This document shows, in pieces, positions 1-9,088 of a stretch of DNA of 64,000 nucleotides; the stretch's first letter is position 1; every line of letters begins with the position of its first letter. The stretch lies in contig JABDGS010000004.1 in NCBI GenBank assembly GCA_013285915.1, positions 1 to 64,000 of the forward strand, in the 5' to 3' direction. Source of the DNA: Bacteroidota bacterium (lineage in GTDB: Bacteria > Bacteroidota > Bacteroidia > Chitinophagales > Chitinophagaceae). The translations under genes and the position numbers were made by a program. The notes below the pieces were generated by a model that had not been told where the DNA came from, searched no databases, and saw nothing but the letters and a program-made list of their open reading frames with translations.

Positions 1-44
1 ATTTTTATATTTTAGTGCACTTATTTAAATAAAACAAAATTTGT

Positions 45-212
45 ATGTCTTCGCACGAATTTGACCAGCAGGGCGATACCAAAAAATTTACAGCTACGGC
101 AATTTTTGCATTTGCAATAGTTTTTGCTTTTGTAATGCTTATGTCGCAATGCAAAGGGCGTTTTAAGCCGGCTATACCCGCTGAACCGGCGCCTGCCGCT
201 GCGGAAAAGTAA
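45..212 (+). CDS. small single-pass membrane protein of 55 aa, function unknown
   Basis: ATG to TAA ORF below the track cutoff: MSSHEFDQQGDTKKFTATAIFAFAIVFAFVMLMSQCKGRFKPAIPAEPAPAAAEK; one hydrophobic segment and a Pro/Ala-rich tail. Confidence 0.55.
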   Translation: MSSHEFDQQGDTKKFTATAIFAFAIVFAFVMLMSQCKGRFKPAIPAEPAPAAAEK

Positions 213-216
213 ACGG

Positions 217-501
217 CTATAATAATGCCCGCGTTATGTTTTCCCACTCTTCTTCAAGTGAGGTAGCGGGTCTTTTTTTACCAGCCCGGCTGTACCAATA
301 ATCGGCATTCCAAACATCACCTTCTTTTCTGTGCAAGTAAGCGTGTACCCAACAGGCATTTTTATCATCAAGGCTGTCTATGCTTTTATGTGCCTTGTCC
401 CAATCACCCTTGGCATCAAACCAAAGAGCAAGTAAATAAATAGGCAGGTCTGCCGGCGGAGTATTGCTTTGCATGCTTTTAGCAAATTCTGCAAATTGCA
501 T
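217..501 (-). CDS. conserved hypothetical protein, 94 aa
   Basis: complete ORF without overlap, tail to tail with the small membrane protein; Trp-rich sequence ALWFDAKGDWDKAHKSID. Confidence 0.7.
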   Translation of the reverse strand: MQFAEFAKSMQSNTPPADLPIYLLALWFDAKGDWDKAHKSIDSLDDKNACWVHAYLHRKEGDVWNADYWYSRAGKKRPATSLEEEWENITRALL

Positions 502-528
502 AAAAATAATTTAGCTGTGGTTTGTATG

Positions 529-1491
529 TCAGGCAACAAGCGCGTTTTGTGGTGAGCTTCCAACGGGTTGCATACTTTCCTTTTCATCAAGCGCAAGCCG
601 CATTTTTGTAAAGTGCAGTTTTAAACATTCAAGAAAGTTATTTATTGCTGGTGTTTGCCTGCAGGTTGCAGCATACCATGTGCGTTTTGCAACCTCCGGC
701 GGCATTTTTATAGCACGTATATCTTTTGTTTCCAGGTAAGGCTGAACGATCCAGTCGGCCAATACACTTATTCCCAAGTTGGCATTCACCAATTCAATTA
801 TTGCATCGGTGTAATGTATGCGGTGTATATTTTTTGGTTTTACCTGGTTATGCTTCAGCAGGTTTTCAATTACCGGTACACTGCCAGTTGCAGGGTCGTT
901 ATACGCAAAAAATAATTCCTCCCCTTCAAAATCCGTGATCTTTATACTGCGTTTGCGCGCAAGAGGGTGCTCGTTTGATACAATTGCAAAAAGCTGGTCT
1001 TCAAAAAGCGGCTCATACTGTATAGCAGGGTTATTATGCCTGTTGCGTATAATAGCAATATCAAGCTCGCCTTTTATAAGGTATTCAAGTGGCAGGTAAG
1101 TTGCAGCCGAAACGATATGAATATCAATTCCTGGTGATATTTTTTTATAATTTTTTATAATGCCTGGCAGCCAGTGGTAAGCAGTGTAGCATTGGGTTAT
1201 TATTTTTAAGGTGCCTGTTTCGCCGTTTTTAAAATGGTGCATGTCCGTTTCAAGCATCGTAAGTTCACTAAGTATTTTTTGAGCACTTTTTAAAAAACGC
1301 TCACCTTCGTTCGATAACTGTAATTTTTTACCTTTCCGGTAAAATATAGGTATATCCAGCTCTTTTTCAAGCTCTTTCAACTGGTGGCTTAGTGCAGACT
1401 GCGTTAAATGAAGTTTTTCAGCAGCCTTTGTTAGTGTACCTTCCTGTACTATTGTGCTCACAAGGCTAAAATGGTGTAAGGCTATATTCAT
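529..1491 (-). CDS. LysR-family transcriptional regulator
   Basis: N-terminal LysR HTH (HHFSLVSTIVQEGTLTKAAEKLHLTQSALSHQLKELEKEL) and substrate-binding domain; divergent from the efflux operon. Confidence 0.92.
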   Translation of the reverse strand: MNIALHHFSLVSTIVQEGTLTKAAEKLHLTQSALSHQLKELEKELDIPIFYRKGKKLQLSNEGERFLKSAQKILSELTMLETDMHHFKNGETGTLKIITQCYTAYHWLPGIIKNYKKISPGIDIHIVSAATYLPLEYLIKGELDIAIIRNRHNNPAIQYEPLFEDQLFAIVSNEHPLARKRSIKITDFEGEELFFAYNDPATGSVPVIENLLKHNQVKPKNIHRIHYTDAIIELVNANLGISVLADWIVQPYLETKDIRAIKMPPEVAKRTWYAATCRQTPAINNFLECLKLHFTKMRLALDEKESMQPVGSSPQNALVA

Positions 1492-1502
1492 TATCTTTAG
1501 AA

Positions 1503-1530
1503 AAATTAATGTATTTGATAAAATTAATTC
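1503..1530. promoter_or_regulatory. possible LysR operator in the divergent LysR/efflux intergenic region
   Basis: two ATTAAT half-sites (1505-1510 and 1523-1528) 18 bp apart, next to the LysR start codon. Confidence 0.3.
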
Positions 1531-1591
1531 ATTTTATTCATAATAATTGCAAATGTAGCTTTGCGGCTCAATTGCAGTATATTTAATAAGC

Positions 1592-2992
1592 ATGTTTAAT
1601 AAATTTTTCGGTCTTATTTTTCTGTTATTCCTTTTTTGTGGCTTTCTTTCAAGTACCAATGCACAAGTACTAACGCTTAAAAATGCAGTACAAGCAGCGC
1701 TTAGCAATTATGGCAGTATTAAGGCCAAAACAAATTATGTAAACGCTGCAAGGGCAATGGTAACCGAAACACGCCGCGAAGCCTTGCCGGATTTCACCCT
1801 GTCTGCCCAGCAGGACTATGGTACTATTAATGGTTCAAATGGCCCATTATCAGCTTTTAAAGGTGGCAGTGTTGCTTCTGCCGGACCACCACTGGCTTCA
1901 ACAAGCTGGAACTCAGCTTTTGGTGCCTTATACCTTGCCAACGTGAACTGGGACTTTTATTCTTTCGGCAAGGCCAAAGAAAAAACAAAAGTGTATTCTT
2001 CCCAATTGTCATTAAACGAAAGTGATCTTAGCCAGGAAAAATTTCAGCAACAGGTTAGGGTTGCCGGGGCATACCTCAACTTGCTGGCAGCGCAAAGGCT
2101 TACACTATCAGAACAAAAAAACCTTGACCGTGCTGATGCGTTACGAAATGTTGTAGTAGCCCGCGTAAAAAACGGGTTAAATGCTGGTGTTGATTCGTCG
2201 CTTGCAAACGCAGAAGTGTCAAACGCAAAAATAGCTTTGATACGCGCAAAGGATTACGAGCATGAGCAGTCAAACCAGCTTGCAATACTTATGGGTGTTA
2301 CCGATACTGCTTTTGTTCTTGATACTGTGTTTGTAACACGCATACCCGCATCAATGCACGACTCAGTTAATGCGATACCGCAAACACACCCTTTACTGCA
2401 GTATTATCAAAGCCGTATTAATGTTAGCGACGAAACTGCTAAATATTATAACACATTTAAATATCCTACGTTTTCAGCATTTGGCGTACTGCAAGGGCGC
2501 GGTAGCGGGTTTGATTATAACTATGGCGCTGCAAATCCGAATGCTTACACCCACGACTATTTTACAGGCATTAACCCCGTGAGAGGCAATTACCTGCTGG
2601 GTGTAGGTGTTACCTGGAATATTTCTTCACCTTTTCGTGTACAACAGCAGGTGCTTTCTCAAAAATTTCTATCGCTGGGGCTGCATGATGAGTACACACA
2701 AGTAAACCAGCAGCTTATAAACCAGCTGAATTTGGCTGTGCAAAAAACAAAAACGGCTATTGCAGATTATACAGAGGCACCCGTGCAGATCAAAGCAGCG
2801 TCTGACGCTTACCTGCAAAAAAGTGTTTTATATAAAAATGGCCTTAGCAATATTGTTGATGTAACACAGGCATTATACGCATTGAACCGTGCGGAGACAG
2901 ACCGGGATATTGCTTACAACAATGTTTGGGAAGCATTGCTTTTAAAGGCAGCCGCCACAGGCGATTTTGGAATATTTATAAATGAGTTTTAA
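1592..2992 (+). CDS. TolC-family outer membrane efflux protein
   Basis: signal peptide and OEP-type coiled-coil sequence (LTLKNAVQAALSNYGSIKAK; GLSNIVDVTQALYALNRAETDRDIAYNNVWEALLLKAAATG). Confidence 0.92.
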   Translation: MFNKFFGLIFLLFLFCGFLSSTNAQVLTLKNAVQAALSNYGSIKAKTNYVNAARAMVTETRREALPDFTLSAQQDYGTINGSNGPLSAFKGGSVASAGPPLASTSWNSAFGALYLANVNWDFYSFGKAKEKTKVYSSQLSLNESDLSQEKFQQQVRVAGAYLNLLAAQRLTLSEQKNLDRADALRNVVVARVKNGLNAGVDSSLANAEVSNAKIALIRAKDYEHEQSNQLAILMGVTDTAFVLDTVFVTRIPASMHDSVNAIPQTHPLLQYYQSRINVSDETAKYYNTFKYPTFSAFGVLQGRGSGFDYNYGAANPNAYTHDYFTGINPVRGNYLLGVGVTWNISSPFRVQQQVLSQKFLSLGLHDEYTQVNQQLINQLNLAVQKTKTAIADYTEAPVQIKAASDAYLQKSVLYKNGLSNIVDVTQALYALNRAETDRDIAYNNVWEALLLKAAATGDFGIFINEF

Positions 2993-3012
2993 CTGACAGC
3001 AAAAACGTAATT

Positions 3013-6000
3013 ATGGGATTGATACGCAGTGCGCTTAGAAAACCCATCTCTATACTGGTACTGGTAGCGGGGCTGTTCTTCTTTGGCATTAATGCAGTAC
3101 GCAATGTTAAAATAGATATTTTCCCCGATCTTAACTTACCGGTAATATATCTTTCACATCCTTATGGCGGGTTTTCGCCTGATCAAATGGAAGCTTATTT
3201 TGGCAAGAACTATGTAAATCTTTTATTGTTTGTATCGGGCGTAAAAAGCATTGAAACAAAAAACATACAGGGCCTTACACTTATAAAGCTTACTTTTTAC
3301 GAAGGCACAAATATGGCGCAGGCAGCAGCAGAAGTCACAGCTTTTAGTAACCGCGCGCAGGCCATATTTCCACCGGGCAGCAACCCGCCTTTTATAATAC
3401 GGTTTGATGCATCAACACTACCCGTAGGCCAGCTTGTATTAAGCAGTAACATACGCTCAAACAATGAGCTGCTGGACCTTGCGAATGTTTATGTACGCTC
3501 ACAGTTTACCTCGATACCGGGTTTGATTGCCCCCGCACCCTTTGGTGGTAACGTACGTACTGTTGTAATAAAAGTTAATCCCGATCTGTTACGTTCGCAC
3601 AACCTGACCATAGACCAAATAGTTACAGCCCTGCGTATAAATAACCAGGCCATACCCGCCGGTAATGTTCGTATAGGCGACATAAACTATTTAACGCCAT
3701 CAAACACCGGTATTAAACAAATAAAAGAGTTTGGTGATATACCCCTGTTTACCGGTGGCGTGCAAAATCTCTACATGAAAGATGTTGCCACTGTTGAAGA
3801 TGGCGCTGATATTCCTGTTAGCTACGCGCTTGTAAATGGCAAGCGTTCTATTTACCTGCCAATAACCAAATCTGCCGATGCATCTACATGGGAAGTAGTG
3901 CAGAACCTTAAAAAAGCCCTGCCAAGGTTTCAAAATAACCTGCCCGAAGATGTAAAACTTTCTTACGAATTTGACCAGTCAGTATATGTTATCAACTCAG
4001 TAAAAAGCCTGTTGTCAGAAGGTGCCATTGGCGCGATACTGACTGGCCTGATGGTGTTGCTGTTTTTAGGTGATCTGCGTGGTGCTATTATTGTGATCCT
4101 TACCATTCCAACGTCCATCATTTCGGGTGTGCTGTTCCTGTACCTTTTCCATCAAACCATCAATATTATGACGCTTAGCGGCCTTGCCCTTGCGATTGGT
4201 ATTTTGGTGGATGAAAGTACAGTTACCATTGAAAATATTCACCAGCACCTTGATATGGGCAAGCCCAAAGCCCTTGCTATTTGGGATGCCTGTAAAGAAA
4301 TAGCTTTCCCCAAACTGCTTATATTGTTTTGTATTCTCGCCGTATTTGCACCAGCGTTTACCATGCAGGGTATAACAAGGGCGCTGTTCCTCCCTCTTTC
4401 ATTGGCTATAGCATTCTCCATGATAACTTCTTACCTGCTGGCGCAAACATTTGTGCCGGTTATGGCAAACTGGTTAATGAAGGGCCATCACGGCAAAGGC
4501 CAGACCGATGCAGAAGAATATGCAGCATCTGTATTGGCAAAATCTGGCGGTGAAGAGGATACATGGGACCAAAAGAAAATGTTGATTGAAGGTAAGGATG
4601 AAACAAAATTAACAGGCTTTGAAAAAATACGTCTTCGTTTTTTACGGTTCATAGGACGGCTATTCCCTTATCGCGGTATTGTAACCGGAATATATGTTGT
4701 TGTGGCTATCGGCCTTGTAGTATTGCTTTTAAATTCGCTGGGGCGCGATGTGTTGCCGAAGGTAAATTCAGGCCAGTTCCAGGTTAGGCTGCGCGCGCCG
4801 GTAGGCACCAGGTTTGAACGTACCGGCGAAAGAACAATAACCGCATTGCACGTACTGGATGAGCTGGTGGGGCATCAGAATATTGCAGTAACATCTGCTA
4901 TGATAGGCCAGCACCCTGGCCAGTTTTCAACAAGCCCCATTTACCTGTTTTTAAGCGGGCCACAGGAGGCTGTTTTGCAGGTTGCGCTTAAAGATGATTA
5001 CAAGGTTGACCTGGATGATTTGAAAGAACGTTTCAGGAAAAAAATGGCCGAAGAAGACCCCGATGTAAAACTTTCTTTTGAGCCGATAGAACTTACTGAT
5101 AAAGTATTAAGCCAGGGTTCGCCAACACCTATTGAAGTAAAGCTTATTGGCAAAAACAAAAAACTAAATGAGCAGTATGCCCATAAAGTAATTGAAAAAT
5201 TAAAAAGCATAAGTTACCTGCGTGACATACAAATTGATGAGCCTATTAATTATCCCTCTATAAACATAAATATTGACAGGGTAAGGGCTGCACAACTGGG
5301 TGTGAACATCGCGGATATCTCGCGTTCATTAACAGCTTCAACTTCATCATCAAGGTTTACCGAGAAAAATGTGTGGCTTGATGAGAAAGCAGGTTTAAGC
5401 TACAGCGTGCAGGTAGAGGTGCCCGAAAACCAGATGAACAGCATTAATGATATTGGTGAGATACCCATATTACCCAATGCACCCCGGCCGGTGCTTAGCG
5501 ATGTGGCAACCATTAAAGAAGATACAACTTATGGACAAGATGATAATATTGGCTCAATACCCGAACTTTCTGTAACGGCAAACCTTTACAAGCAGGATTT
5601 AGGCACCGCTGCGGCCGATGTTAGCAAAGCCGTTGCATCGTTAGGTACTTTGCCAAGAGGGCTCACCATCGAAGAAAAAGGCCTTACACAAACACTGACC
5701 GAAACGCTTGACAGCCTGCAGACAGGATTGTTAACCGCTATAATTGTTATATTCCTTATGCTGGCGGCAAATTTCCAGTCGTTTAAAGTTTCGTTGGTTG
5801 TATTGTCTACGGTACCTGCAGTGCTGGTTGGGTCGCTGCTTATTTTAAAATTAACGGGCTCAACGCTTAACCTGCAATCCTACATGGGTATGATCATGTC
5901 GGTAGGTGTATCCATCGCCAATGCCGTATTGCTTATAACCAATGCAGAGCATTTACGCATGCACAGCGGCAATGCTATTGAGGCAGCAAAAGAAGCTGCC

Positions 6001-6279
6001 GCCTTGCGTATGCGGCCCATATTAATGACTAGCATCGCGATGGTTGTGGGCATGGTGCCCATGGCAATAGGTTTTGGCGAAGGTGGCGACCAGGCTGCCC
6101 CCTTGGGCCGTGCTGTAATTGGCGGTTTAATAGCCTCAACTTTTGCAGCCCTGTTTATACTGCCAATGGTATTTGCCTATGTACAGCGCAAGACTTCAAC
6201 AAGATCTGTATCACTTGATCCTGAAGATAAAGAAAGCACTCACTATATCCCATCATTGTATGAACATCATAACAAATAA
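3013..6279 (+). CDS. RND-family efflux transporter permease (AcrB/CusA-like)
   Basis: 1088 aa with duplicated TM blocks and RND motifs (GLALAIGILVDESTVTIENI; GMIMSVGVSIANAVLLITNAEH). Confidence 0.95.
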   Translation: MGLIRSALRKPISILVLVAGLFFFGINAVRNVKIDIFPDLNLPVIYLSHPYGGFSPDQMEAYFGKNYVNLLLFVSGVKSIETKNIQGLTLIKLTFYEGTNMAQAAAEVTAFSNRAQAIFPPGSNPPFIIRFDASTLPVGQLVLSSNIRSNNELLDLANVYVRSQFTSIPGLIAPAPFGGNVRTVVIKVNPDLLRSHNLTIDQIVTALRINNQAIPAGNVRIGDINYLTPSNTGIKQIKEFGDIPLFTGGVQNLYMKDVATVEDGADIPVSYALVNGKRSIYLPITKSADASTWEVVQNLKKALPRFQNNLPEDVKLSYEFDQSVYVINSVKSLLSEGAIGAILTGLMVLLFLGDLRGAIIVILTIPTSIISGVLFLYLFHQTINIMTLSGLALAIGILVDESTVTIENIHQHLDMGKPKALAIWDACKEIAFPKLLILFCILAVFAPAFTMQGITRALFLPLSLAIAFSMITSYLLAQTFVPVMANWLMKGHHGKGQTDAEEYAASVLAKSGGEEDTWDQKKMLIEGKDETKLTGFEKIRLRFLRFIGRLFPYRGIVTGIYVVVAIGLVVLLLNSLGRDVLPKVNSGQFQVRLRAPVGTRFERTGERTITALHVLDELVGHQNIAVTSAMIGQHPGQFSTSPIYLFLSGPQEAVLQVALKDDYKVDLDDLKERFRKKMAEEDPDVKLSFEPIELTDKVLSQGSPTPIEVKLIGKNKKLNEQYAHKVIEKLKSISYLRDIQIDEPINYPSININIDRVRAAQLGVNIADISRSLTASTSSSRFTEKNVWLDEKAGLSYSVQVEVPENQMNSINDIGEIPILPNAPRPVLSDVATIKEDTTYGQDDNIGSIPELSVTANLYKQDLGTAAADVSKAVASLGTLPRGLTIEEKGLTQTLTETLDSLQTGLLTAIIVIFLMLAANFQSFKVSLVVLSTVPAVLVGSLLILKLTGSTLNLQSYMGMIMSVGVSIANAVLLITNAEHLRMHSGNAIEAAKEAAALRMRPILMTSIAMVVGMVPMAIGFGEGGDQAAPLGRAVIGGLIASTFAALFILPMVFAYVQRKTSTRSVSLDPEDKESTHYIPSLYEHHNK

Positions 6280-7402
6280 ATTATTTACAGGCATTACGGC
6301 TTATGCGGTTGCTGCGGCTTTACTAAGCAGCTGCTCGAATGACGCAGCCAAAACTGACGCAGCAGCGGCATCTGCTACACAGGATGCACCGGCAGCCAAA
6401 GAAGTTTTGTTGCTGCAAAAAGGCAAGCTTAATGCTGCTTTGCAGTTACCCGGTGAGTTAATTGCCTTTCAACAGGTTGATATATACGCAAAAGATAACA
6501 GCTTTGTAAAAAAGCTGTATGCCGATGTTGGTTCAGTAGTATCGCAGGGACAATTGATCGCTGAAATGGAGGCCCCGGAGCTTGGGTCTCAATTAGCCGC
6601 TGCGCAGTCACGGCTTAAATCACAGGAGGCATTGTATATCGCCAGCAAATCAAACTACGACAGGCTTTATCAAACAAGTCAGACACCCGGCACTATTTCG
6701 CAAAACGATTTAGACCAGGCGCTTGCAAAAATGAACTCTGATCATGCACAGTTAGAAGCTGCCAAATCATCGTACGAGGAAGTGGCTGAAACAAAAAACT
6801 ACCTGGAGATAAAAGCGCCTTTTAGTGGTGTTATAACGGCACGCAATGTTAATACCGGCGCGTATGTTGGCCCATCAGGCAAGGGCTCTGAATTTCCGAT
6901 GTTCACTTTGCAGGAGCAGAAGCACCTGCGGCTGGTAGTATCGGTGCCGGAAGATTATACAGGGTTTTTAACGACCAACAGCACCATTACTTTTACTGTG
7001 CGTGCGATACCTAATCAAAAATTTACAGCGAAAGTAAGCCGCCTTGCCGGTGCATTGGATGACAAGCTACGCTCAGAGCGTGTAGAAATGGATGTGTATA
7101 ACGATAGCAAAAAGCTACTACCGGGTATGGTTGCTGAGGTTGATATGCCCACGCCTGCAAAAGACAGCACTTTTATAGTACCTAAATCTGCCTTTGTAAA
7201 TTCAACCGAAAAAATATTTGTTATACGTGTGAATAATGGTAAAGCTGAGTGGGTTGATGTAAAGCCGGGACGCGAAGCAAATGGGCTAATCGAGGTATAT
7301 GGCAATTTAAACATTAACGATACTATTTTAAAAACTGCCAATGACGAAATGCGAAATGGTACCGAAATAAAGGGTACCAAACTGGTAAGCAGCCAGCAAT
7401 AA
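6260..7402 (+). CDS. RND periplasmic adaptor (membrane fusion) lipoprotein
   Basis: biotinyl-lipoyl/HlyD-like sequence (VDIYAKDNSFVKKLYADVGSVVSQGQLIAEMEAPEL) and lipobox LLSSC; ATG at 6260 gives a proper lipoprotein signal, unlike the track start at 6143; overlaps the permease end. Confidence 0.9.
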   Translation: MNIITNKLFTGITAYAVAAALLSSCSNDAAKTDAAAASATQDAPAAKEVLLLQKGKLNAALQLPGELIAFQQVDIYAKDNSFVKKLYADVGSVVSQGQLIAEMEAPELGSQLAAAQSRLKSQEALYIASKSNYDRLYQTSQTPGTISQNDLDQALAKMNSDHAQLEAAKSSYEEVAETKNYLEIKAPFSGVITARNVNTGAYVGPSGKGSEFPMFTLQEQKHLRLVVSVPEDYTGFLTTNSTITFTVRAIPNQKFTAKVSRLAGALDDKLRSERVEMDVYNDSKKLLPGMVAEVDMPTPAKDSTFIVPKSAFVNSTEKIFVIRVNNGKAEWVDVKPGREANGLIEVYGNLNINDTILKTANDEMRNGTEIKGTKLVSSQQ

Positions 7403-7486
7403 TTTTTCGCCGGCTGACCACGATTTGCAAGAAAGCAAACAAAAACTTGCTACATTAGTTTTACAGTATTAAAACTGTTACAACCT

Positions 7487-7858
7487 ATGCGTGCATTAAA
7501 AACCGTTTGCTTTCTTCTTATTTCCAACACGTTCATGACGTTTGCCTGGTACGGGCACCTGAAATTTAAAGATTATAGCTGGGGTAAAGGCCTTGGCCTG
7601 TTCAGCATTATTTTAATAAGCTGGGGGCTTGCTTTTTTTGAATATGTGTTCCAGGTGCCCGCCAACCGCGCCGGCAGCAATGAGTATGGTGGCCCTTTTA
7701 ACCTGGTGCAGCTAAAAACCATACAGGAAGCAATTACCCTGATTATTTTTATGGTATTTACCACGGTATTTTTTAAAACAGAAAAATTTGCATGGAACCA
7801 TTTTGTCGGGTTTGGCCTTATTGTGCTGGCCGTGTTTGTGATATTTAAGAAATGGTAG
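7487..7858 (+). CDS. DMT family protein (DUF486-like membrane protein)
   Basis: 123 aa; TFMTFAWYGHLKFKD and FEYVFQVPANRAGSNEYGGPFNLVQLKTIQEAITL are typical of the family. Confidence 0.88.
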   Translation: MRALKTVCFLLISNTFMTFAWYGHLKFKDYSWGKGLGLFSIILISWGLAFFEYVFQVPANRAGSNEYGGPFNLVQLKTIQEAITLIIFMVFTTVFFKTEKFAWNHFVGFGLIVLAVFVIFKKW

Positions 7859-7913
7859 GTTTAGTTTTCTGCCCGAGGAGTAGAGATGCATATTTTTGTA
7901 ATATCTTCAATGG

Positions 7914-9017
7914 ATGAGAATAGCAGTTGCCATTATTTTTATTGTTGCGTCTTGCGCTATCAAAGCACAAGTATCAAACAAAATTGATTCGCTGCTTATC
8001 TCAACATTTAGTTCCCGCCTTCCTGGTATAAGCATCGGCATTGTTGAAAATGGCAAAACAGTATTTACAAAAAGTTATGGTGTAGCCGATTTGAATACAA
8101 AGATGGCTATAAAGCCGGAAATGGATTTCAATATTGCTTCCCTCACCAAGCAGTTTACCGCAATGGCTGTGTTACAGTTGGAAGAAAAAGGCAAGCTATC
8201 AATTGACGATAATATTGGAAAATACCTGCCTGCTTTAAACAAACATGTTGGCAGCATCATCACTATAAAAAATTTGCTCACGCATACTTCTGGCTTAATT
8301 GATCATTACAGCTATGCAGACAGCAAAAATCTTAGGCATGCTCATAATATTGATGTTTTCAACGCTATTAAAAATATTGATTCCACTTATTTTACGCCCG
8401 GTACACAGTTTCGTTATAGTAACACAGGCTTTTGCCTGCTGGCACTTATTATAGAAAAAGCAAGCGGCCTGGGTTATGACGAATACATGAAAAGAAACAT
8501 TTTTGCGCCTGCCGGTATGCAACACACGGTTGTTTGGAATGAAAACTCAAGCATTTATTCGCCCGTTACAGGATACGCATTTGACAGTGCAACCGCAAAA
8601 TTTGTTAAAAGCCAGGCAGAGGAGCATGTGTTTTTCTCAACTGAAGGCGACGGAGGAATTTACACATCTGTCGAAGATTATATGCAATGGTTCAAAGCAC
8701 TGCAGGGCGGTAAAGTATTTTCCTCTGCACTCGTAAATAAAGCAAGGAATATTGAATTTACAATTGATAAAAACAGGCAACTGGGTTATGGCTACGGCTG
8801 GTTTGTTGATGCCGGCAATGGTGCATTAAAGGCCTACCACAGCGGTGACAATAGTGGTTTCCGCACCTTTACGTTTTCTATTCCATCCCAAAATTTTCTC
8901 ATTGTCATTTTCGCCAACCGCGATGATGTGAATATTGAAGAGTTGGTGCTGAAGATTTATAGCATTTTTCGGCCCGGGGAAAAGCTGTTTGCTAAGGTTG
9001 AGGAGTTGACGTCGTAG
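7914..9017 (+). CDS. serine hydrolase, class C beta-lactamase-like
   Basis: SxxK motif in NIASLTKQFTAMAVLQL, YxN motif in FRYSNTGFCLL, and HSGDNSGFRTF. Confidence 0.92.
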   Translation: MRIAVAIIFIVASCAIKAQVSNKIDSLLISTFSSRLPGISIGIVENGKTVFTKSYGVADLNTKMAIKPEMDFNIASLTKQFTAMAVLQLEEKGKLSIDDNIGKYLPALNKHVGSIITIKNLLTHTSGLIDHYSYADSKNLRHAHNIDVFNAIKNIDSTYFTPGTQFRYSNTGFCLLALIIEKASGLGYDEYMKRNIFAPAGMQHTVVWNENSSIYSPVTGYAFDSATAKFVKSQAEEHVFFSTEGDGGIYTSVEDYMQWFKALQGGKVFSSALVNKARNIEFTIDKNRQLGYGYGWFVDAGNGALKAYHSGDNSGFRTFTFSIPSQNFLIVIFANRDDVNIEELVLKIYSIFRPGEKLFAKVEELTS

Positions 9018-9031
9018 GCAACAGAACGATA

Positions 9032-9079
9032 CGAATAAAAATCCCTTTGCAGTTTGTTGCAAAGGGATTTTTATTCGTG
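9032..9079. terminator. bidirectional rho-independent terminator between convergent genes
   Basis: perfect 20-bp inverted repeat ACGAATAAAAATCCCTTTGC / GCAAAGGGATTTTTATTCGT with 8-nt loop; U-tract on both strands. Confidence 0.85.
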
Positions 9080-9088
9080 CTTAAAGTA

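Noticed and set aside
6143-6259. N-terminal extension of the RND adaptor ORF
   Set aside because: Lies within the RND permease gene in another frame; the lipoprotein signal starts at 6260.
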